DNA from: Ustilaginoidea virens
Lineage: Eukaryota > Ascomycota > Sordariomycetes > Hypocreales > Clavicipitaceae
Direction: 5' to 3'
Length of the DNA: 64,000 nt
Assembly (NCBI RefSeq): GCF_000687475.1
Contig: NC_057317.1
Location: 124,001-188,000 of the forward strand
The position numbers and the translations under genes were made by a program. Under the pieces are notes generated by a model that saw nothing but the letters and a program-made list of their open reading frames with translations, had not been told where the DNA came from and ran no database searches. Positions 56,180 to 64,000 of this stretch are shown here, piece by piece. Position 1 is the stretch's first letter, and the number at the start of each line of letters is the position of its first letter.

Positions 56180-56194
56180 CCCGGGCTCATAACC
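56180..56194 (-). promoter_or_regulatory. Primer-binding site of element E
   Basis: On the minus strand GGTTATGAGCCCGGG directly after the 5' LTR; half-tRNA initiator-Met type, unmutated here. Confidence 0.75.
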
Positions 56195-56983
56195 TATTGC
56201 AATTCTCAAGGTCACTATAAAAGCAGAGCCTTACTAGCTAGCTAGATGGCACGAGACTGTCTGCGACCTGTGAACTAATCTTAGTATAATACTAGATTTT
56301 TCACCAAGTCCTAAGACTATACAAGTGCTATAAAGCAGGGCAAGTGTAAAGGCAAGGCAAATATAAGATAACCAGAAAACGCAGGGAAGGTAAGAAGTTA
56401 AGAGGCATATAGTGCATTAACAGACTCGATTGTGCTGCCCTTCTACTATCTAGAAAGAAGGGGAAAAGCTATCCTATATATACACGAAGGAGGGGTGGGC
56501 CTAGGCATCCAAGGTAGCCAGTAAGAAAGCTCCTCGTAATGCTCGCTTTGCCACGTATATAATACGTCAGCAGCCCCACTATATCGGGCCTTTTCAACCA
56601 CCCTAACCACCGCACTAGTAACTAGTCACCGCACTAGTAACTAGCCACCACGCTAGTGACTAACCACCACATTAGTGGACTAGCCACCACGCTAGTAGGC
56701 CACCACGCTAATTTAGCAATGCCACACCACGCTAGTAGGCCGCCACCACGCTAGTAGGCAACCACGCTAATTTAGCAATGCCACACCTTTTTAACAAGGC
56801 CTACCTTAAGGCCTACTTACTTGATATACAGTAAATAATCCACTAAAAATCCTAAGGTAAAAGGCAAAGGCCTAAGGTTAGTAAGACTACCGTAAGTCCA
56901 AGAGGCGGTATAAGGACTAGAAGGTCAGTAAACCAGTAGGGCATTAGGCCAGCAGCCTAGTAGGCTACTATAGGATTTTAACA
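56195..56983 (-). repeat. 5' LTR of element E (789 bp)
   Basis: Pairs with 50826-51614. It ends at 56983 and is followed by the AAATT duplication, after which element G resumes. Confidence 0.93.
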
Positions 56984-56988
56984 AAATT

Positions 56989-57605
56989 ATTATTTTATAA
57001 ATTAGTCGATTAATATAAAATATTTACGTAATACCTATAGTACCTCCGCCTCGACTAAGGGGGAAAGAACTTAATATATTCGCTCTAACTTTTTTATAAT
57101 AATTATAAAATCGAAGTGCTCTATACTGCGATAGACTAATACTAATAGAACAGTCTAACCGAAAGGACTAACTATATATTAATAGAGAAGCTTAACCTAA
57201 CTCTTATCGATATAAGACTTAAAAAGAAATAATAGCCATATATCCTTAAGATAATTAACTATCTATATAATATTAGCCCTATATTAAGCATAGATAAAAT
57301 ACCTTATAAAGCCTAATATAACGAAAAACTAGATCTCTAATATATATAGGTAATAAGCTCCTATATATTCGTATTTCTACCTCTTAAAAAAAGGCAAAAG
57401 ATAAAGGAATAAAGTACCCACTATCGCCTCCTCGGCTACTAAAGGAGCTATAACTATATACTACTCGACAATAATAGAAAGGTATTTATAACTAATAATA
57501 TCTAATTCGCTAAGACCTAAGATAGGAAGTATAAAGACCTATAGCCCTATAAGTAGAAATAATAAATATTCTAGCTTTTCCCGAATAATATAACTCTACT
57601 AAGGG
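56989..57605 (+). pseudogene. Element G post-integrase segment
   Basis: Continues G after element E. Through several stops it reads a block resembling LTIYIILAL- and TPYEAWYNEKP-like Copia integrase C-terminal sequence (about 57255-57330), followed by a basic linker. It ends where the LTR of element C begins. Confidence 0.55.
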
Positions 57606-57948
57606 TGTTGGTGTCACATCAAGGGGTACCCAGTTGTACGTAGGGTTGCGCGTGTGGTATCAAGTACCGTGAGGTCACCGGTCAAAGGTATGATTACTTC
57701 TTTAATTATGACTGACTAACTAAGAGGAAAGAAAGGAAGCAAAAGAGGGTAATTATACGATGTGGCCTTTTTGTGCGTGCCGTAGTCATATGCATCGGCG
57801 CGGTCGGGCCGGGCTGCCCGCGTGCCCTACCGGGCTCAGGGGCACAGGGGCAAAAGGGGCAAAAGTGGCCACATCGTGCGCAACGGGTGTGCGCGGCACA
57901 TCCGTCGCAATGTGCCCAATTGGGCACCTTGCGATAGCGATTCCGATA
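57606..57948 (-). repeat. 3' LTR of element C (343 bp)
   Basis: Matches the element IV LTRs over most of its length, including the palindrome GTGCCCAATTGGGCAC (57912-57927). It diverges over the last 20 or so bases at the outer end. Confidence 0.85.
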
Positions 57949-58199
57949 CTGGCAGCTTCTCTTTTTATAGAAGCAAATATCGGAATCGCTAGGATGTAAG
58001 GCGCACATATAGAAAGAAAAGTGCGGCGCGGTCTCGGCAGGTTGTGCCGCCGATAATGCCATCGCGCCGCGCGGCCGGCTTGTATAGGCTCATACCGTAC
58101 AGCCGGTATATTGAATATCGCAGCCAAAATAAAGGGGCAGAAAAGGGGCAGCATTGCACATAATATTGAATATAGGAAAATCCACACATTTGCCACCCA

Positions 58200-60240
58200 T
58201 GATATCACTAATACCTTCTAAACGCAGTTAGATATTAACCGGCCTCTTTACCTACCCTTCTATACGTATAATAGCCCTATTTTGGTCGACGAAGGTCTTA
58301 AGGGTTTTATTTGGCGTTCCCTTAGTTATTGCATTGGCGAGGTTATTATTCCCATTGATCTAGCGAATCTTATAGATTTCCTGGCGCTCGTATGACTATC
58401 GTAAGGCTATAATATATATTATGAGCCTCTTCTCTTTCGTAGTGCCTAGCTTAATAAGGCATTCGTATAACAAAAAAGAATCTATGTATACTATCGTAGG
58501 AATCTTTGGTAGTCCCAACCTGCTAGTAATTATATTGAGGGTTATACCTAACGCATATGCAATATCGACCCCTTGTACCATACTATACAGCTCCGAAGCG
58601 AGTGCGCTACATATTACGCGCTTACTTTTTGTAGAGCTATAAGTGACGATATTACCGGTCAGCAGGAAGACGTTATCCGCAGTATCTGCCTCATTCCCTA
58701 GCATAATCACGTAACTAATCTAGGAGCTTAAATCTTTATTGTTAGCAAAGGATCCGTTAATAAATACAAAGAGTTTAGCTGTAGTAAGGGCTAGATTGAT
58801 GTACCGTAAGCCACGATCCTGGTTATCATACTGCTATTGAAGGCGTTTATTTAACCTCGCGATATCTTCAGGGTCAGGTTGCTGGTGTTATACTGCGACA
58901 GATAGGTCAAAAGACGCCTCGGGCTGGCAGACCGTAGCCACGTAAGCACCGCGAGCGCGTTCCTCGACATAATTATGCTGGGCTGTGGGCGCATTCTTGT
59001 CGATGGTTGTGATCTTTATGCTTTGACCTTTCTGGCATAATATTATTATGCCGTCGGTAGTGACCGTTAGTATATATCCGTTGAATATTAGGGGCACGGT
59101 TGGTGATAGCCTCGTCTTAAGCTTGGCATTAAAGCCTGCTTTAGTAAGCTCTAATTCTTCCTATTAGAAGAAGGTATCGTCACTTAGGCCGAGGGTATCA
59201 TCAGTCTATATACCCACAATACCGAAGTATATAGTATCGCTAGTACGGTCGGTAACGTCAGTAGATATTAGCAAATAGGGGTTATAGGTCGATATAGTTA
59301 TGCCTAACTTCTCGCGATGGTGCCGAAAGTATGTCGCCTACCAGTGGGTGCCTGCCTTAGCTATTCCGTATAGTGGCTTCACCACTTCCATAATAGTGTT
59401 ATTAGGGTATTGGTGAGCTATTTGCTTAGGTAACTTGGCGATGATCGACCGATTAAGGGTAGTTAATGACTGCACGTAAGCCTGTGTGATATTATATATC
59501 CAGAGGAATAAGCCGTAAGAGCATTATAGTAATAGGGCCAATGATATAAGTAACTATTGATTAGCCCGTTGGATTATGGGGGACTGAGTTAATATCAATT
59601 GCTTTTCATCATCACTATGACCTTGTATGACAAGTCGTGATTTCTTATATGGTATATCTATGCCTTTACCCTTAATCTCTCGTACTATATATGAGTTAAA
59701 TAGGCGTTAGGCTCTATATTGATCGATATTAAAGGTAATAAATCGGAATGTATTACGGGCTTATAATGCTTTAATCTCTGTATGGTCCGACTGCTTAAAA
59801 GGATCTCTAGGGGTTATAATCTTGCCTTCCTAGTGTAATTAGCTAGCAAGCTATAGGTCGGCTTACTCTTTCGCGGTAAGGAAGGAGATATTAATAATAG
59901 TGTTAGAAGCTATAGTGTTAACGAGAGCTTCTTCTTGGTCCTTATTGATTATAATGTTAGATATTATATGTGCTGGTGATACTAGCCTGACTTGATTAGG
60001 GCTAGTGGCTGGCGACGGATATGTCGCGGCTGCTAGTGTTATCGCGGCTGGAGGGGCGGCTGCAGCCGGTATCCTGACCTCTAGCCTGCTAGGGCGGGCC
60101 GGTCCTTCGGCATAGACGATATCTTTAGGATCGTCTATATTAGGGTCGTAGTTATACGGTTTAACAACCGTTAACCGGAACTTGACCGGGCTATATAGCA
60201 TCTGTACGATACAGGTCTTATTATTAAGGCTAATTAGCCG
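58200..60240 (-). pseudogene. Element C pol (integrase end, RT, RNase H), RIP-degraded
   Basis: Open segments 59863-60201 (integrase tail with an alanine/proline-rich linker), 58888-59097 (RT connection with RGAYVATVCQPEASFDLS) and 58396-58710 (RNase H, 104 codons) are separated by TAG/TAA. The tail near 58225-58345 corresponds to the NNNLADAMTKATPNKTLKTF-type end also present in element IV. No intact YVDD box was located. Confidence 0.7.
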
Positions 60241-60280
60241 GTACGGCCCATGCTATCCACCCTTTTCTCTCTATACCTAT

Positions 60281-61015
60281 TGTTAAAATCCTATAGTAGC
60301 CTATTAGGCTGCTGGCCTAATGCTCTGCTGGCTTACTGACCTTCTGTCCCTTATACCGCCTCTTTGACTTATGGTAGTCTTACCTTAGGCCTTTGCCTTT
60401 TACCTTAGGATTTTCAGTGGATTATTTACTGTATATCAAGTAAGGTAGGCCTTATTAAAAAAGGTGTGGCATTGCTAAATTAGCGTGGTGGGCCTACTAG
60501 TGTGGTGGCGGCCTACTAGTGTGGTGGCTAGTCCACTAGTGTGGTGGGTAGTCACTAGCGTGGTGGTTAGTCACTAGCGTGGTGGCTAATTACTAGTGCG
60601 GTGGTTAGGGTGGTTGGAAAGGCTGGATATAGTGGGGCTGCTGACGTATTATATACGTGGCATAGCGAGCATTACGGGGAGCTTTCTTACTGGCTATCTG
60701 GATGCCTGGGCCCACCCCTCCTTCGTGTATATATAGGATAGCTTTCCCCCTTCTTTCTAGATAGTAGAAAGGTAGCACAATCGAGTCTATTAATACACTA
60801 TATGCCTCTTAACTTCTTACCTTCCCTACGTTTTCTAGTTATCTTATATTTGCCTTACCTTTACACTTGCCCTGCTTTATAGCACTTATATAGTCTTAGG
60901 ACTTAGTAAAAAATCTAGTATTATACTAAGATTAGTTCACAGGTCGCAGACAGTCTCGTGCCATCTAGCTAGCTAGTAAGGCTCTGCTTTTATAGTAACC
61001 TTAAGAATTGCAATA
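60281..61015 (+). repeat. 5' LTR of element D (735 bp)
   Basis: TGTTAAAATCC to GAATTGCAATA. It is homologous to LTRs E and F and contains a shorter GTGGTGGCTAGTC-type minisatellite (about 60483-60605). Confidence 0.9.
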
Positions 61016-61030
61016 GGTTATAAGCCCGGG
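61016..61030 (+). promoter_or_regulatory. Primer-binding site of element D
   Basis: GGTTATAAGCCCGGG, half-tRNA initiator-Met type with one RIP-like transition. Confidence 0.75.
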
Positions 61031-61756
61031 TTTTTACTTCTTTGTTTTTACCCTACCTCTTTTGTATTCACCCCTTAGTCTCTCTTACTTATTAGTACTA
61101 CTAATATAGCTATCCTTTAGTACCCTCGGCTTACCCTTATCACCCTTGGCTTACCCTTTGTTACCTACGGCATTACCCTGCGGCAATCAACGGCATACCT
61201 AACGGCAACTTACGGTATAACCTTACGGCACATTTAGCGTAACCTTACGTTATTTTCGGAGTAACCTACGGCACCTACGGATTTTATAGTGTAATATTCT
61301 TTACACTATACCACTATATAACACCTTTTCCCCTAGTGCACGACTCTTACTGCACTATACGGCACTTATTATACTCTCCCACTTATAGCACCTCTTAGTA
61401 CGGTACTTACGGCACCTTTATATTACAACACCTACGGCACTCACGGCACTTACGGCACCTTATATTACGGCACCTTATATTACGGCACCTATAAGCACCT
61501 TAAATACCAACGCTATAATACGGATTTGCACAACGTCTACGGCATCTATGCTTCTTATATTGAGACCTGCCGCTATATTCTGCGGTTACCTTTTATAGTA
61601 GGCTACTAGCCACTATATTTACTAGCTGTCTAGCTAGTTACTCGGCTATTTTACCAGTTATTCGACTATTTTGCTAGCTATTCAGCTAGTTATTCCTCTA
61701 TTTTTACAACTATCGGCACCATTTTTCAACGGATTTTTAAACCCTTTTTGCCTACT

Positions 61757-64000
61757 ATAGCAGAGTCAGGATCCTATAAGGTCCCTAAATCCGATACTGA
61801 AGCTAATGTTAATGCACAACTACAGCTGGATATAGACAATATGAAGTCCCAGATAAATACCCTAACTACCCTTATATAAGGCTTAGTTAGTAGGCAAAAT
61901 AGTAACGTTCCTACTATTATTATTAGCAAGGAACTAGTAGAGGCTACTAGCCCTACTATCTCCGGTCCTATTAATACGACTAGTAAAGACCCTATAGAGG
62001 CTACTAGCCCTACTACTACTAATGCCGCTTCTACTAATAATAGGAAAAAGAAGCAGCAACAGAAGAAGAAACAGGACTCTAGCAGCAATCAGCAAGACGT
62101 TAAGGCCTTTATTATAGGCAACTATAATACCCAGGATACTAATATATCTTATTCTTCTTCTACTATATCTACTGATATAAGCTATAGTGCTAAATCAGGC
62201 GGCAGGACCCCTAAGGATGCCCTCCTTTATGATATAGGCTCCACTTGTCATATTGTTAATGATAAGAAGCATTTCACTACTTTTCACTATTTTAAGAAGG
62301 ATGATAAGCCGGTAATTACTACTGGTAGTGGCCCTATTTCCCCTACTGGTTGGGGCATAGTACGATTTATTATGCTATAGGGCGTTAATCCTACCAAATG
62401 GGGTATTATAGAGCTTAAGAATGCCTTATATATTCCTACCTTAGATATTAATATTATTAGCGGTATAAAGCACTATGCCGCTAAAGGGGTACTAATTAAA
62501 AATCAGCTTTAGTTAGCTAGCTGCAAATGTATCGGCATTTTTAACTTTGAAAAATACGGCTTTTTCCTTCTATAGAAAGGAATAGACACACCACTACTAC
62601 ATCAACCTTGCAGCCATTATACTACCAATAGTATAGTAGTAGAAGTCCCCAGCCCTACTAACCCTACTGATTATAGTAATCCTAAGGATACTATTAATAC
62701 CCCTATTCCCGCTATTACAACTAGCGACGTTCCTACTACTATAATTAGTAAGGAACCTGTAGAGGCTACTAGCCCTACTACCTAACCTTCCGCTATTACA
62801 ACTAGCGAAGACCCTATAGAGGTTACTAACCCTACTATCCCTACTCCTGCCCCTATAGCTGCTGATATAGAATATCAAAAGCTATTGCAATTAGCCAGCA
62901 TTTGGCATATACGGCTAGGGCATATAGGTATTCAGCTACTTAAAAAGACCTATGCTAATACCCCTGGTCTACCTAACCTTAATAAGGTTAAAGATGCTGA
63001 TTTTCGCTGCCTAGCCTATATATAGGCTAAGAAGGTTAGAAGACCTTCTAAAGATGCGATACCTAATCTAGCTAAATGCCTAGATATTATAGAAGGTGAT
63101 ACTTTTGCTATATCACCTATGCTATATAATAAACGACCTGTTGCCTTTATATTAGTGGACAGAAAATCCCGATTCCGTTGGCTTTACTTACTGCCTAATA
63201 GGGAAGGCACTATTGTTTTTAAAGTATTACAGAGCTTTATATAGAGCCTATAGATCAGATATAGTAAAACGCCTATTGAATTCTACTATGATGGTGGAAA
63301 TAAAATCAACAAAATACTTAGTGATTAGCTTGTCGAATAGGGTATAGCTTTTAATACCTTTTGCCTTTATATTCACGAATAAAACGGCCTAGCTAAGCGC
63401 TCCATTAGGGTTATAGCTGATAGGCTACGTGCTACTATGGCCTGGTCAAGGCTACTATCTAACCTCTGGTCTGCTATAATTACTGGCGTTGTTATGCTAG
63501 TAAATATAATAGTAGTTACTAACAGACCTTCTAGCCTCTATCAGGAGCTACTAAAGGATTACGACTAGATAATACTAGAGCACTACCCTGACCTTATTAA
63601 CCTTAGGGCTATTAGAGCAGCTATTAAAGTGCTTATACCACATAAAAAGCGTATAAAAAGCCGCAAATTAGCGCTCCATACCAAGCCTAGTAGGCTCCTT
63701 ACCACTCTAGGTAATAATACTTACCTAGTCTACCTTCTAAAGAAGAAGGTTATTACTAAAACAACTTTTATTACCTTTATTCATCAAAATAAAGGTATAG
63801 GCCCTATTTCTACTGGCCTAGAAGGAGACTTTCACAGAGGGCAAAATACAAATTCAGAAGGGGTATCTAGCAGAGAACCTGCTATTTTACTGGATGACCT
63901 TGAAAGCATGCCGGACCCTACTAACCTTACTAACATTACTAATACTAATGTTATACCGGATGACCTAGAAAGCATGCCGGACCCTACTAATTTTACCAGC
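61757..64000 (+). pseudogene. Element D gag, protease and integrase, TAG-interrupted
   Basis: A single frame runs from 61757 (ATA in place of the ATG of element E) with about a dozen stops, nearly all TAG. A gag of about 150 codons is followed by the protease box LYDIGSTCHIVND (about 62224-62265; DTG now DIG). The integrase zinc region WHIRLGHIGIQLLKKTYANT is at about 62900-62960, and an integrase core follows with DIIEGDTF and HEQNGLAKRS-like motifs up to about 63680. After that come the TYLVYLLKKKVITKTTF block and the DDLESMPDPTN linker repeats at the window end. It shows what the integrase-deleted element E is missing. Confidence 0.85.

Larger units (their letters stand above)
50826..56983 (-). 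mobile_element. LTR retrotransposon E (Copia), minus strand, integrase-deleted
   Basis: A minus-strand Copia element bounded by 789-bp LTRs and target duplication AAATT (50821-50825 and 56984-56988), inserted in the integrase of element G. Order on the minus strand: 5' LTR, half-tRNA primer-binding site, repeat-rich leader, very short gag, protease, truncated integrase zinc region, RT, RNase H, polypurine tract (ATCAGAGGGGG complement at 51615-51625), 3' LTR. It is about 5.4 kb without the solo LTR F. It shows less RIP than its neighbours, including a 391-codon stop-free frame. It lacks the integrase core and so cannot integrate by itself. Confidence 0.93.
48299..57605 (+). mobile_element. 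LTR retrotransposon G (Copia), degraded, host of E and probably C
   Basis: A plus-strand Copia element with a probable 5' LTR ending at 48450, a half-tRNA primer-binding site at 48451, then RIP-degraded gag, protease and integrase to 50825. It is interrupted by element E (target duplication AAATT) and continues from 56989 with the post-integrase KTPYEAWY-like region until the LTR of element C begins at 57606. The 3' half and 3' LTR are not in the window, so its right limit is where C begins rather than a true end. TAG/TAA codons are very dense, making this one of the oldest elements here. Confidence 0.75.
57606..60280 (-). mobile_element. LTR element C (Copia, same LTR family as IV), minus strand, partial
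   Basis: A minus-strand Copia element. Its 3' LTR is at 57606-57948, preceded by the same nested hairpin as in element IV and then pol read leftwards from about 60240. It contains the integrase C-terminal region (SPVKFRLTVVKPYN near 60160-60200), RT parts (YVATVCQPEASFDLSVA near 58890-58945) and RNase H (TADNVFLLTGNIVTYSSTKS near 58620-58690). Its 5' part is not visible because element D begins at 60281. Whether D inserted into C or merely adjoins it cannot be decided within the window. The LTR outer end (TGTTGGTGTCACATC) differs from that of element IV, indicating a subfamily. Confidence 0.8.
60281..64000 (+). mobile_element. LTR retrotransposon D (Copia), right part outside window
   Basis: A plus-strand element of the E/F family: 5' LTR 60281-61015, primer-binding site 61016-61030, repeat-rich leader, short gag, protease, integrase and linker, cut by the window end before RT. 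Unlike E it keeps the integrase core. It has TAG codons where Gln or Trp is expected, and its gag start codon appears changed from ATG to ATA (61757-61759). Confidence 0.9.

Overview
The window looks like nuclear DNA of a filamentous ascomycete (Pezizomycotina, possibly Sordariomycetes/Hypocreales; the order is inferred). The evidence is short GT-AG introns, fungal-type families (UstYa/DUF3328, DUF7918, OTT_1508-like deaminase, ethylene-forming-enzyme homologue) and LTR retroelements with the mark of repeat-induced point mutation (RIP): CpA/TpG depleted, TpA in excess, CpG retained, and TAG codons where Gln or Trp is expected. There are two sharply separated compartments: gene-bearing DNA (1-7180 and 29217-48298) and AT-rich nested retrotransposons (7181-29216 and 48299-64000).

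Gene islands. Left: a partial MFS transporter (minus, cut by the window edge) and an ADP-ribose-pyrophosphatase-like Nudix hydrolase (minus). Middle: an OTT_1508-type deaminase (plus), a GST (plus), a GT1/MGT-type glycosyltransferase (minus), an FkbM methyltransferase (plus), an unassigned multi-pass membrane protein (minus), a UstYa-like protein (minus), a DUF7918 protein (plus) and a 2-oxoglutarate oxygenase closely resembling bacterial ethylene-forming enzyme (minus). This accessory mix suits specialised metabolism, but no synthase or peptide precursor is visible and a single cluster is not demonstrated. GST, glycosyltransferase and FkbM form a strikingly GC-rich block (about 32.9-36.6 kb).

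Left transposon stack (7181-29216). Copia element I (196-bp LTRs, TSD ACAAG) is interrupted by Gypsy chromovirus II (254-bp LTRs, TSD GATCC), which is itself interrupted by Copia element III (715-bp LTRs, TSD AGACT). Element I also carries a second insertion, the short internally deleted element IV (347-bp LTRs, TSD ATTAC). With the insertions removed, element I is about 5.8 kb. All four have perfect 5-bp target duplications, so the order of events is readable.

Right stack (48299-64000). A degenerate Copia element (G) starts about 220 bp upstream of the ethylene-forming-enzyme-like gene. It is interrupted by Copia element E (minus, 789-bp LTRs, TSD AAATT), which holds a solo LTR F (TSD ATAGC). 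Further right is element C (minus, LTR family of IV), followed by element D (plus, same family as E and F), which runs off the window. III, G, D and E share a primer-binding site matching the anticodon arm of initiator tRNA-Met (half-tRNA priming). D and E have a much reduced gag, and E lacks the integrase core through an in-frame 759-bp deletion relative to D.
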